This document shows positions 28,101 through 36,699 of a DNA stretch of 41,402 nt, piece by piece. The notes under the pieces were generated by a model, which saw only the letters and a program-made list of their open reading frames with translations, was not told the DNA's origin and did no database searches. The DNA is from Methyloprofundus sp. (GTDB taxonomy: Bacteria > Pseudomonadota > Gammaproteobacteria > Methylococcales > Methylomonadaceae), in assembly GCA_014859465.1 (NCBI GenBank), contig JACUUF010000023.1:1-41402 (forward strand), in the 5' to 3' direction. Every line of letters starts with the position of its first letter. Position 1 is the first letter of the stretch. A program made the translations under genes and the position numbers.

Positions 28101-30809
28101 TTAAGCTGTTTTAGATAAATTTTTAAAAAATAGTTTAGGCATCAGTGTAATCAGTGCCGGCAATATTAATAATGAACTAACGCCAGCTACAAATAGAATG
28201 CTGGCAATAAACACGCCGACGGTTTGGTAAGGGACTAAAGGGGCGGCGAGTAAAGGTAAAAAGCCCACACCGACGACAATCGCATTGCGTGAAATCGCCA
28301 TTGCAGGTTCGCTAAATAAGGGGGCAATGGCCGCTTCCCATGAGCCATAACGGGCTGTATATTCACGTGCGCGACTTAAGAAGTGAATGGCATAATCTAC
28401 CGCTAAACCAATACTGAGTGAACTTAATACCGCGACAGGCATGTCGTAATCTTTACCGATTAAGCCGATGATACCGTAGATTAAGCCTACCGTAACAGTT
28501 AAAGGAATCATGGATAATAAGCCCCAGGCAAATGATCTGAATAATAACGCCATCATAATCAGTACTACGATAAAGCTGCCGGCAAAAGATTCCAGCATGC
28601 CTGATACCATTTTGTCTTGCCAGACCACATTAATATGCGTCAATCCAAACCAATTTGTTTGTAAATTATAAGGTAGAGGATGGCTTGCAATGTATTGTGC
28701 GACTTGTTGTTCGACCAATACCATGTCTTGATTATCGCCACTTTTTAGCTGCACCCAAAGGCTCGATTTACGGAAGTCTGGTGTAACAAAATGCCATAAA
28801 TCATGCGGTCTATGACTATTTTGATAGGTAATGAGCGTTTGTGCGATGGCGTTAGAAGAGTCGGGAATTCTGAATTCTTCTGCTTTGCCTAGCAATAACT
28901 CTCGGTGTACTGTTTTTACCACATCCGAAAGGCTATTGGATTTACCCACCACGTCAAGGCTGTTAATAAAGTTTTGTAAGTCGGCTAAATACGTTAAGGC
29001 ATCCGGTTGTTTGAAAATTTCGTTCAGTTGACGTTCTCTATCAATAAATAACTGAACTTGATCCCAAGCATCAAACTCATCATCTGCCGCCTTATCCAGA
29101 CCCTTGTTAATGACATCGCTTACAGCAAGCTCAAGGCTGGCTTTATCGCCGGTATAGTCGGATATCATGATTTGCACGAGGCCAAAAATTTGCTCGCTAT
29201 TGGCATGTTTATTATTGATAGAATCTTGTTTTGCTTGGTTTAAGCGTGTTAATAGTGCAGGTTTAAAATCAGCATTAATAACAGCTTCTGGATTTACCTC
29301 TAAAGCAAGATAAGCCATATACGTACCACCAAAATGTTCATTTAACACACGATCAGCGACGCGGATAATATGCGAAGGCGCAAACCATTTAATCGGATTG
29401 TCGTTGACGTTAATTTTACTGATTCCGTAGCCCGCTATAGCTATTGAGCTTAAAGTAAACAGTAAGATAAATAAGGCGTGGTTATAGGTAAATTGGCCTG
29501 TTTTAGCTAATAATTTCGCCATCAGTGTTTTATTATCATCTGTATGCAGATGATTGCTAGTTATAAAGCTAGCTAATTTTTCATCGGAAAGAGAGACAAT
29601 AAAAGCGGGGATAAAAGTGATGGTCCAAAGCCAAGCTAAAAATACCCCGATAGCAATAAAAATACCAAATACTTGTACAGGTGGAATCGGTGTCAATGCT
29701 AAGGAAGAAAAACCAGCAATGGTGGTTAAAGTGGTAATTAGCATCGGCGTAAATAATTCGCTCATAACGTGAATGATTGTGATACGTTTGTCCCGAAGCG
29801 TATTATAGCGGTCGAAAAAATCCGACAAAATATGCACGGCGTCCAAAATGGCGATGGGCATGATGAAGATAGGAATCATCGAGCTCATTATATGAATAGT
29901 ATTACCGGTAATAATCAATAAGCCCATAGTCGATAACGCACAGACCATCGCCACAATCATGGGTGAGGTAACAAAAATTAAACGCTTAAAAAACCACCAG
30001 AGTAGTAAAAAAATCACTAACATGGCTAAAGGTGCAGAAATAGCCATTTGCTTAAACATTTCTACGCCAAAGGTATCTTGGGCAACGGGTAAACCAGTAA
30101 TATAGTATGCTTCTTCGGTCACGCCAAATTCAGCAATTTTGGCTAACAATTGCTCGCGCACTTGATAGCTGACATTTTTATTACTAATCGGTAAATATAA
30201 AGCAATTGCTTTGCCATCATCACTGACTAAAGTGCCATTTAAAAAAGGAATGTTCATCGCGCGATCACGCACAGCGATGGCTTCTGCTTCTGATTTCGGT
30301 GGTTCTGGCATTAGCCAGTTAAAATTAACCGTTCCTAATCCGCCTTGCTCAATATTGTCAACAGTCGAGGGTGCTAAGATATCAACGGCTATCACGCCCG
30401 CTGTTTTGCCAGGATTTTTCTCATCGGCCCATTTAATGCCATGCGAGAATTGTGTTAAGGCATAGATATTCGCCAACGATTTGCTGTTAAAAACGCCGTT
30501 CACATTTTGCTTATTAGTAATCCCGACGACGACTATATCGCTTAAGCTGAATTCGCTTTTCATCTGATGATTGTAAACGCGCACAGGTTCATCATCAGCG
30601 AGCATATTCTCAGGATCGGTATCAACTTTTATCGTTGGTAAAAATGATAATTGTTCGGGAAAAAAGTTAGGTAATGCCGCCATGGAAATAATAAGGACGG
30701 TAAACAAGGTCATTATCCAGCTGATAATTTTCGGGTGGTTAATGGAGAACAGTACAATCGGGTTGACTGTTTCGGTATCATGATTTTTTTGAGTCATTGA
30801 CGGATCCAT
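28101..30809 (-). CDS. MMPL / RND-superfamily transporter
   Basis: About 902 aa inner-membrane protein. Two repeats of one TM plus a large periplasmic loop plus five TMs, the RND layout. The first TM is near the N-terminus (IISWIMTLFTVLIISMAALPNF). Sterol-sensing-like regions show MIPIFIMPIAILDAVHILSDFF in the first half and LSSLSIGLAVDYAIHFLSRARE in the second, typical of the MMPL branch and not of the multidrug AcrB branch. Such transporters usually move lipids. The start is uncertain: ATG at 30809 or 30797 or TTG at 30851, none with a good ribosome site. First gene of the trio with the LolA-like and barrel genes. Confidence 0.88.
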   Translation of the reverse strand: MDPSMTQKNHDTETVNPIVLFSINHPKIISWIMTLFTVLIISMAALPNFFPEQLSFLPTIKVDTDPENMLADDEPVRVYNHQMKSEFSLSDIVVVGITNKQNVNGVFNSKSLANIYALTQFSHGIKWADEKNPGKTAGVIAVDILAPSTVDNIEQGGLGTVNFNWLMPEPPKSEAEAIAVRDRAMNIPFLNGTLVSDDGKAIALYLPISNKNVSYQVREQLLAKIAEFGVTEEAYYITGLPVAQDTFGVEMFKQMAISAPLAMLVIFLLLWWFFKRLIFVTSPMIVAMVCALSTMGLLIITGNTIHIMSSMIPIFIMPIAILDAVHILSDFFDRYNTLRDKRITIIHVMSELFTPMLITTLTTIAGFSSLALTPIPPVQVFGIFIAIGVFLAWLWTITFIPAFIVSLSDEKLASFITSNHLHTDDNKTLMAKLLAKTGQFTYNHALFILLFTLSSIAIAGYGISKINVNDNPIKWFAPSHIIRVADRVLNEHFGGTYMAYLALEVNPEAVINADFKPALLTRLNQAKQDSINNKHANSEQIFGLVQIMISDYTGDKASLELAVSDVINKGLDKAADDEFDAWDQVQLFIDRERQLNEIFKQPDALTYLADLQNFINSLDVVGKSNSLSDVVKTVHRELLLGKAEEFRIPDSSNAIAQTLITYQNSHRPHDLWHFVTPDFRKSSLWVQLKSGDNQDMVLVEQQVAQYIASHPLPYNLQTNWFGLTHINVVWQDKMVSGMLESFAGSFIVVLIMMALLFRSFAWGLLSMIPLTVTVGLIYGIIGLIGKDYDMPVAVLSSLSIGLAVDYAIHFLSRAREYTARYGSWEAAIAPLFSEPAMAISRNAIVVGVGFLPLLAAPLVPYQTVGVFIASILFVAGVSSLLILPALITLMPKLFFKNLSKTA

Positions 30810-30887
30810 GGAAACAAAGGCAAGCGCACTTAATATTGGTATTTTAGACAATACTAATATTAATGCAAGTAAATGCTATTAAATAAT

Positions 30888-31089
30888 CACAGGTTGGCGC
30901 TAATTTCTAGCTGGAAATTGGTGAGGCCTTGTGGATTTTTGATATTGCCCGTCTCGCTAGATTAAACATCACGCTGAGCGATGTTGTATCTAAGGCAGTC
31001 TGCTTATCTTCTGCGATGATCTTGATTGAATATGTAGAAAACGCAAAACAGAGGATGGAGGTTATAAGTGAGCCTGTTTTGTGTTGCAT
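30888..31089 (-). pseudogene. Possible gene remnant, exported protein with frameshift
   Basis: An ATG at 31089 opens a signal-peptide-like sequence (MQHKTGSLITSILCFAFSTYSI...). Its frame stops at 30907. A +1 shift near 30953 continues instead into GNIKNPQGLTNFQLEISANL-type sequence that ends in a proper stop at about 30888. That tail resembles the end of an exported or outer-membrane protein. It may be an internally deleted, frameshifted relic of a barrel or transporter protein. Parent family not identified. Confidence 0.35.
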
Positions 31090-31446
31090 ACTTTGTCCCG
31101 ATAGTTGATTAAAAGGGTTGCCCGATTAAAGCAGATTATTGGCAAATTCTGGATTTTGTCGGGATGGTGTGGGTGTTTATTTTGGCTTTAAAGAACAGGA
31201 AAAATAAAAGCAGTAAATAAGTTGATTACTATTTTAGTGAATGCTAATATGTGGCCGGGTGATATTTGTTAGCTGCTAACTTGCAATATTGGTTTAGTAT
31301 CAAACTGGTTTAGTTTCTCATATCAGGTGACTAAGTTGAAATTTTATTGATGTATAAACTATATTGCTAGGCTCAAAGGTATGCCAAAGAAAAATAATAA
31401 TAGATAGATTTGATGTATTATTTTATAAATAAACGGGGAGATTGTT
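31090..31446. other. Long sqr leader region, no gene seen
   Basis: AT-rich, no ribosome-bound ORF. It contains the candidate sqr promoter at 31336-31365 and no convincing hairpin terminator or riboswitch. Confidence 0.4.
31336..31365 (+). promoter_or_regulatory. Candidate sigma-70 promoter of sqr
   Basis: TTGAAA (31336-31341) and TATATT (31360-31365) with 18-nt spacing, about 80 nt before the sqr ATG. In an AT-rich region such matches are common, so support is modest. Confidence 0.35.
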
Positions 31447-32721
31447 ATGGCTAGAATAGTTGTTTTAGGTGCAGGAATTGGCGGCGTGCCAATGGCGTAT
31501 GAAATGAAAGAAAGTGTTAGTAATGAGCATGAAGTATTAGTGATTTCAGATTCACCTACTTTTCATTTTGTTCCTTCCAATCCATGGGTGCCACCTAAAT
31601 GGCGTACACCTGAAGAACTTAAAATTGAGCTGGCTCCCGTTTTTAAGAAAAAAGGTATCACCTTTATTCAAAAAGCAGCCACATTAGTTGATCCAGAAAA
31701 TAACCAAGTCCAGTTAGAGGATGGTTCTACTGTTGATTACGATTATTTGGTTATTGCTACAGGTCCGCGTTTAGCTTTTGATGAAGTTGAAGGTTTAGGG
31801 CCAGAAGGGTTCACAACCTCTGTTTGTCATGTTGACCATGCAGCGTTAGCCGCTCATGATTGGGAAAAATTCATGGAAAACCCAGGGCCAATTATTATTG
31901 GGGCAGTGCAAGGTGCTTCTTGTTTTGGGCCTGCGTATGAATATTTAATGATTTTAGAAGCTGAATTACGTAAACGTAAAGTGCGCGACCAGGTACCAAT
32001 GACTTTTGTCACCTCTGAGCCTTATATTGGCCACTTAGGTTTGGGTGGGGTTGGCGATACTAAAGGCTTGATGGAAAGTGCGTTACGCGATAAAACCATT
32101 AAATGGGTAACCAATGCTCAAGTCGATAAAATTGAAGAAGGCATGATGTTTGTTACCGAAGTGGATGAGGATGGACAAGAAAAGAAAAAGCATGAATTGC
32201 CGTTTAAGCACGCAATGATGCTGCCTGCGTTTACTGGTATTGATGCCGTACGTCATGTTAAAGCAGCTGGGTTAATTAATCCGCGCGGTTTTATTATTGT
32301 TGATGAGCACCAACGTAATCCAACGTTTAAAAATATTTACTCTGTCGGTGTCTGTGTTGCTTTGCCGCCAGTAGAAAAAACACCTGTGCCCGTCGGCACA
32401 CCCAAAACAGGCTATATGATTGAGTCGATGGTGACAGCAACTGCACATAATATTGCCGATGAATTGGCAGGTAAAGAGCCGTCTTCTAGACCTAGTTTGA
32501 ACGCATTATGTTTGGCTGATATGGGTGATAGTGGTATTGCTTTTTTAGCTGTGCCGCAAATTCCGCCACGTAACACAACATGGGCGCAGCAAGGAAAATG
32601 GGTGCATTTAGCGAAAATTGGCTTTGAAAAATACTTTATGCGCAAAATCGCTAAAGGCATTAGTGAGCCATATTATGAAAAAATGATTCTTAAATTTATG
32701 GGCGTAGTCCGCTTAAAATAG
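31447..32721 (+). CDS. sqr: Sulfide:quinone oxidoreductase
   Basis: 424 aa flavoprotein. SQR oxidises sulfide to polysulfide or sulfur and passes electrons to quinone at the membrane. FAD-binding motif VVLGAGIGGVPMAYEM (5-20) opens the protein. The three catalytic cysteines of the characterised Acidithiobacillus ferrooxidans enzyme (Cys128, 160, 356) are matched by Cys127 (SVCHVDH), Cys159 (GASCFGPAYEY) and Cys355 (LNALCLADMG); from memory the sequences align closely over their length. C-terminal amphipathic region (WVHLAKIGFEKYFMRK) may bind the membrane. A GGGGAG-like ribosome site lies just before the ATG. It is followed after 9 nt by a DUF2892 membrane protein. Confidence 0.92.
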   Translation: MARIVVLGAGIGGVPMAYEMKESVSNEHEVLVISDSPTFHFVPSNPWVPPKWRTPEELKIELAPVFKKKGITFIQKAATLVDPENNQVQLEDGSTVDYDYLVIATGPRLAFDEVEGLGPEGFTTSVCHVDHAALAAHDWEKFMENPGPIIIGAVQGASCFGPAYEYLMILEAELRKRKVRDQVPMTFVTSEPYIGHLGLGGVGDTKGLMESALRDKTIKWVTNAQVDKIEEGMMFVTEVDEDGQEKKKHELPFKHAMMLPAFTGIDAVRHVKAAGLINPRGFIIVDEHQRNPTFKNIYSVGVCVALPPVEKTPVPVGTPKTGYMIESMVTATAHNIADELAGKEPSSRPSLNALCLADMGDSGIAFLAVPQIPPRNTTWAQQGKWVHLAKIGFEKYFMRKIAKGISEPYYEKMILKFMGVVRLK

Positions 32722-32730
32722 GTAAAAAAA

Positions 32731-32931
32731 ATGAGTATAGATCGTATTGTGTTTGCTGTTGCAGGTGCCTTTATTTTAATGAGTTTGGCATTGTCGCAGT
32801 ACCATTCCATTAACTGGTTATGGTTCACTGCTTTTGTCGGTGCTAATTTATTTCAATCGGCGTTTACAGGCTTTTGTCCTATGGCGATTGTTTTGAAGAA
32901 ACTTGGTGTTAAGCCAGGTTGTGCATTCTAA
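32731..32931 (+). CDS. DUF2892 family small membrane protein
   Basis: 66 aa with two TM helices (about 6-22 and 28-48) and a cysteine-bearing C-terminal part ([20 protein letters not shown]). The pattern is that of DUF2892, the membrane part found in YgaP-type rhodaneses and as separate proteins near sulfide-handling genes. Cys49 and Cys64 might accept sulfane sulfur or anchor persulfide chemistry, but this is inference. It is 9 nt after sqr and ends before a strong terminator, so sqr and this gene form a two-gene operon. Confidence 0.85.
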   Translation: MSIDRIVFAVAGAFILMSLALSQYHSINWLWFTAFVGANLFQSAFTGFCPMAIVLKKLGVKPGCAF

Positions 32932-32967
32932 ATGACCTAGTTTCTGCTGCGTAGCTGTTGACTAATG

Positions 32968-33004
32968 AAGGGGCTTTTACTTACAGGTAAAAGCCCCTTT
33001 TTTT
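32968..33004 (+). terminator. Strong rho-independent terminator
   Basis: AAGGGGCTTTTAC (32968-32980) pairs perfectly with GTAAAAGCCCCTT (32987-32999) round a 6-nt loop and is followed by a T run. It ends the sqr-DUF2892 operon. Confidence 0.95.
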
Positions 33005-33140
33005 ATTTCTGCGTTAATATTTCTACATTTTATGTTCTTATCTTTATAATAGCAGGATGTTGGTGTGGGCAGAAAAGAGTCACTTTAGTGTGCTAAATTA
33101 CTCCTAGCAAAAAAATATTAATTTTGAGTTAGTTGATGAG

Positions 33141-33157
33141 TGGCAAGTTATTTGCTT
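33141..33157 (+). promoter_or_regulatory. Sigma-54 (RpoN) promoter before fliL
   Basis: TGGCAAGTTATTTGCTT fits the -24/-12 consensus TGGCAC-N5-TTGCW, with the invariant GG and GC exactly 10 nt apart. It lies 22 nt before the fliL ATG at 33180, giving a very short leader. Sigma-54 control with an enhancer-binding regulator such as FleQ is usual for polar-flagellum genes. Confidence 0.75.
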
Positions 33158-33179
33158 GGTTTTAATAAAGGATAAAATA

Positions 33180-33701
33180 ATGGCGGAAGTTGAACAAGGT
33201 ACTGAGAAAAAATCCTCAAAAATGATGATGATGATTGTCGCGCTGGTAGTGCTACTCGCTGGTGGGGGCGGGGCTTATTATTTTATGTTTATGGGGGATG
33301 AGGCTGCTGTAGAAGAAGGTGCGGAAGCTACTAAGGAAAACGAGGCTGAGCCTGAAGAAGAGGAAGTTGAGGGCGTTGATACTGCTTTGACTTATTTCGA
33401 AATGGATAAACCTTTTGTGGTGAATTTCCCTAAAAGCTCGGGAATCAGTTTGTTGCAAATTTCGATTGCTTTAAGCGTTGAAGGTGTCACTGCCGTTGAA
33501 TTATTAAACAAACATCAACCGATGATACGTAATAATTTTTTAATGTTGATGAGTGGACAGATTCCTCAAGATTTAAAAACAGAAGAGGGTAAAGAAAAGC
33601 TCATAGAACTTATGCACGAGGAAGTCGATAAAGTTATGAAAAAAATGGGTGCTAAAAATAAAGTACAAGATGTTTTTTTTACTTCGTTTGTTATGCAATA
33701 G
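33180..33701 (+). CDS. fliL: Flagellar basal-body protein FliL
   Basis: 173 aa. FliL sits around the stator in the inner membrane and supports motor torque. One TM helix (about 15-37, MMMIVALVVLLAGGGGAYYFMF) follows a short basic cytoplasmic start; then an acidic linker (about 42-66) and a periplasmic FliL domain (about 75-173). The ATG at 33180 has an AAAGGA site at 33167-33172; the longer open frame (from 33156) would begin within the sigma-54 promoter and is rejected. First gene of fliLMNOPQR-flhB. Confidence 0.93.
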   Translation: MAEVEQGTEKKSSKMMMMIVALVVLLAGGGGAYYFMFMGDEAAVEEGAEATKENEAEPEEEEVEGVDTALTYFEMDKPFVVNFPKSSGISLLQISIALSVEGVTAVELLNKHQPMIRNNFLMLMSGQIPQDLKTEEGKEKLIELMHEEVDKVMKKMGAKNKVQDVFFTSFVMQ

Positions 33702-33703
33702 CC

Positions 33704-34693
33704 ATGTCAACAGCTGATTTACTTTCCCAAGATGAAATTGATGCGCTTTTACATGGCGTAGATGATGGCGATGTCGAAACGGATGTCGAGGTTGATGGCT
33801 ATGTTGCCGGTGATGCGCGGCAGTATGATTTTAATAGCCAAGAACGAATTGTTCGTGGCAGGATGCCAACACTGGAAATGGTTAATGAGCGTTTTGCGCG
33901 TTATTTCCGCATTTCTTTGTTTAACTTTTTGCGTCGCTCAGCAGAAATTTCCATTTCCGGTATTCAAATTCAGAAATTTTCCGAATATGTACAGAGTCTT
34001 TTTGTGCCTACCAATTTAAATATTGTCCGCTTTGCGCCTTTGCGTGGCCGTGCTTTAATCGTTATGGAGCCTAGGCTGGTTTTTACCGCTGTGGATAACT
34101 TTTTTGGTGGTGGAGGTCAGTTTTACAATAAAGTAGAAGGTCGCGAATTTACGCCTACTGAAATGCGGATTATTCGATTAATTATTGATTTGATTTTTAA
34201 AGACTTGAAAGAAGCTTGGAAACCCGTTTTGGAGCTGGATTTTGAGTATATGAATTCGGAAGTTAATCCAGCTTTCGCTAATATTGTCAGTCCTGCTGAA
34301 ATTGTTGTTGTTTCTACGTTACATATCGAGCTAGAGGGCGGTGGTGGCGATATTAATATTGCTATGCCTTATTCTATGATTGAGCCGATTAGAGATTTAT
34401 TGGATGCTGGTATTTCAAGTGATCACGGGGAATCAGATAATAATCGTTGGCAGGCTTCATTGCGTAATGAAGTGATGCGCTCAAAAGTTAATATGAATAG
34501 TATGTTGGTCGAAAAGAAAATGAAGTTGAGTGATGTTTTGCATTTTAAAAAAGGTGATGTGATTCCGATTGATTTGCCTGAAGAGGTTATGTTGCGTGCC
34601 GAATCTATTCCTATTTTTAGGGGTGAGGTGGGTTTGTCTGATGGCAATTATGCAGTAAAAATAACTGAAAAAATATCACCTGATAGTTTGTGA
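33704..34693 (+). CDS. fliM: Flagellar motor switch protein FliM
   Basis: 329 aa cytoplasmic ring protein that binds CheY-P and sets rotation direction. The N-terminal CheY-binding peptide is visible (LLSQDEIDALLHGV, residues about 6-19), then the CheC-like middle domain with the FGGGG loop (about 140-145) and the C-terminal FliN-like domain (about 245-325). Full length. It starts 2 nt after fliL. Confidence 0.98.
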   Translation: MSTADLLSQDEIDALLHGVDDGDVETDVEVDGYVAGDARQYDFNSQERIVRGRMPTLEMVNERFARYFRISLFNFLRRSAEISISGIQIQKFSEYVQSLFVPTNLNIVRFAPLRGRALIVMEPRLVFTAVDNFFGGGGQFYNKVEGREFTPTEMRIIRLIIDLIFKDLKEAWKPVLELDFEYMNSEVNPAFANIVSPAEIVVVSTLHIELEGGGGDINIAMPYSMIEPIRDLLDAGISSDHGESDNNRWQASLRNEVMRSKVNMNSMLVEKKMKLSDVLHFKKGDVIPIDLPEEVMLRAESIPIFRGEVGLSDGNYAVKITEKISPDSL

Positions 34694-34782
34694 TTTTTTA
34701 AATTGATAGAAATAAAGCGCTGCACAATGAAGCATAATGATGCAGTGTATTAGTATGAGTGATTTAAGGTGAGGATGGCAAA

Positions 34783-35241
34783 ATGAGTGAAGACGAAAAC
34801 GGCGAGTTAGGCGACGATTGGGCAGCAGCAATGAATGAGCAAGGCGCTGGCAGTGCTGATGATGCTTCTGCTGATTGGGGCGATGCTATGGAAGAGCAAA
34901 GCAAGGCAGAAAGCAAGGGAAAAGCCGAGGCAATGTCGTTCCAAGAGCTTGAAGATGATGCCAATAGTTCTGATGGCGAAGATATTAATTTAGATGTTAT
35001 TTTAGATGTCCCGGTTACGATTTCTATGGAAATTGGCCGTACCCAAATCAATATTCGTAATTTATTACAGTTAAATCAAGGTTCGGTAGTGGAGCTAGAT
35101 CGTTTAGCCGGAGAGCCTATGGATGTGCTGGTTAATGGTACTTTGGTGGCTCACGGTGAAGTTGTCGTTGTTAATGATAAATTCGGCATACGCTTAACCG
35201 ATGTTATTAGTGCTTCAGAAAGAATTAAGCGACTCGCGTGA
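34783..35241 (+). CDS. fliN: Flagellar motor switch protein FliN
   Basis: 152 aa. The C-terminal 80 residues are a normal FliN/SpoA domain (LDVILDVPVTISMEIGRTQI, then LAGEPMDVLVNGTLVAHGEVVVVNDKFGIRLTDVIS). The first 65 residues are acidic and Ala/Asp/Ser-rich, a disordered extension usual in gammaproteobacteria. FliN builds the lower C-ring and contacts FliH for export. It is separated from fliM by about 90 nt with a small hairpin (34723-34747). Start ATG at 34783 has AGGTGAGG upstream. Confidence 0.96.
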   Translation: MSEDENGELGDDWAAAMNEQGAGSADDASADWGDAMEEQSKAESKGKAEAMSFQELEDDANSSDGEDINLDVILDVPVTISMEIGRTQINIRNLLQLNQGSVVELDRLAGEPMDVLVNGTLVAHGEVVVVNDKFGIRLTDVISASERIKRLA

Positions 35242-35678
35242 TGCGATTATTTGCGCTACTTGCTTGTTTAAGCATTTATAGTGATGCTATTTTCGCGGCA
35301 GTATTGGAGCCTAGCGCACCTAGAACTTTAATGACCGCGGATTTTATGCGTTGGGGCGGCGGCTTAATTTTGGTTTTAGGGATTTTTTTCTTATGTGTTT
35401 GGGCTGTGCATAAAGCAGGCGGATTAACTTCGCCTACCGCCGGCCAAATGCGCGTATTGGCGGGGCTTTCGCTGGGTGCAAAGGAACGAGTGGTATTATT
35501 GCAATTAGGTAATAAGCAATTATTGCTCGGCGTAAGTCCAGGCCGAGTTGAGGCTTTGCATACCTTGGAAGGAGAGGACTGTTTGATTTTTGAGGATGCA
35601 CACTTAAAGGGCGTTGGCGAAAGTCAATTTGCACAAAAACTAAGGCAAGTGATTAAGAAAGGACAGATCAGTGATTAA
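35241..35678 (+). CDS. fliO: Flagellar export protein FliO
   Basis: 145 aa with a signal-like N-terminus (removing about 18 residues, ending IFA-AV), then one TM helix (about 34-53, [23 protein letters not shown]) and a C-terminal FliO cytoplasmic domain ([39 protein letters not shown]). FliO helps assemble FliP in the type III export gate. ATG at 35241 overlaps the fliN stop by 1 nt; GTG at 35238 would add one Met. Fits fliN-fliO-fliP order. Confidence 0.93.
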   Translation: MRLFALLACLSIYSDAIFAAVLEPSAPRTLMTADFMRWGGGLILVLGIFFLCVWAVHKAGGLTSPTAGQMRVLAGLSLGAKERVVLLQLGNKQLLLGVSPGRVEALHTLEGEDCLIFEDAHLKGVGESQFAQKLRQVIKKGQISD

Positions 35679-36414
35679 ACGCAGTGTATGTGGCGTATTA
35701 TTGGCGCTAAGTTTGCTGCACCCGGCTATTGCCGCACAAGGCATCGAAGCTATGAGTGTGACTACCAATGCCGAAGGGGGGCAGACCTATACCGTCACGA
35801 TTCAGATCTTAGCTTTGATGACAATAATGACCTTATTGCCCTCTATTTTGCTAACGATGACATCGTTCACCCGGATTATGATTGTTTTGGGGTTACTGCG
35901 GCAGGCATTGGGGACTGCTCAGGCTCCGAGTAACCAAGTGCTATTGGGTTTGTCTTTGTTTTTGACGGTATTCATCATGATGCCTGTTTTTGACAAAGTG
36001 AATACTGAGGCAGTGCAACCTTATCTGGAAGAAAAAATCGATGCGGTCACGGCCATAGAAAAAGCTTCCGGCCCATTTCGTACGTTTATGTTAAAGCAGA
36101 CACGAGAGGCCGATTTAGAGCTATTTATGCGTATTGCAAACCGGGATGATATTGCCAGTCCTGAAGCAGTGCCATTTTCTTTATTATTACCTGCTTATGT
36201 CACCAGTGAATTAAAAACAGCCTTTCAAATTGGCTTTTTAATTTTCCTGCCATTCTTAGTGATTGATCTGGTGGTTGCCAGTGTCTTAATGTCTATGGGG
36301 ATGATGATGTTATCCCCGATGATTATTTCTTTGCCTTTCAAATTAATGCTCTTTGTATTAGCAGATGGTTGGGCATTAGTTTTAGAAATGTTAGCCGCTA
36401 GTTTCTACGTATAG
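35671..36414 (+). CDS. fliP: Flagellar biosynthesis protein FliP
   Basis: 247 aa with a cleavable signal peptide (about 1-21) and four TM helices. FliP is the main pore subunit of the flagellar export gate. Typical segments: [40 protein letters not shown] (about 66-105), [11 protein letters not shown] and [33 protein letters not shown]. The start is GTG overlapping the fliO end by 8 nt, indicating coupling. Confidence 0.97.
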   Translation: MIKRSVCGVLLALSLLHPAIAAQGIEAMSVTTNAEGGQTYTVTIQILALMTIMTLLPSILLTMTSFTRIMIVLGLLRQALGTAQAPSNQVLLGLSLFLTVFIMMPVFDKVNTEAVQPYLEEKIDAVTAIEKASGPFRTFMLKQTREADLELFMRIANRDDIASPEAVPFSLLLPAYVTSELKTAFQIGFLIFLPFLVIDLVVASVLMSMGMMMLSPMIISLPFKLMLFVLADGWALVLEMLAASFYV

Positions 36415-36426
36415 GAATGATCCGTT

Positions 36427-36696
36427 ATGACGCCTGATGTTATTTCCATGATTGCCCAAGAAACGGTCGTTGTCGCGGTTAAATTAGTGGCTCCTATTTT
36501 ATTGTCTTCACTGGTCGTAGGTTTGATTATTTCTATGTTTCAAGCAGCGACTTCTATTAATGAGCAAACCCTTACTTTTATTCCTAAGCTAGCGACTATT
36601 ATTATTGTTTTGATGATTTTGGGGCCTTGGATGTTGCAAGTGATTGTCGATTTCTTTCAAGATCTTATGTTACGTATTCCTCTGCTAATAGGCTAA
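36427..36696 (+). CDS. fliQ: Flagellar biosynthesis protein FliQ
   Basis: 89 aa with two TM hairpins, standard length. Four copies surround the FliP-FliR pore. It has the usual MSTPDVISMIAQETVVVAVKLVAPILLS-like start (actual: TPDVISMIAQETV), then VGLIISMFQAATSINEQTLTFIPK. Gap of 12 nt from fliP and 3 nt to fliR. Confidence 0.97.
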   Translation: MTPDVISMIAQETVVVAVKLVAPILLSSLVVGLIISMFQAATSINEQTLTFIPKLATIIIVLMILGPWMLQVIVDFFQDLMLRIPLLIG

Positions 36697-36699
36697 GTT

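Noticed and set aside
30907-31089. 60-aa frame as an intact small secreted protein
   Set aside because: The end of this frame loses sense while a different frame gives a better tail, so a remnant is more likely.
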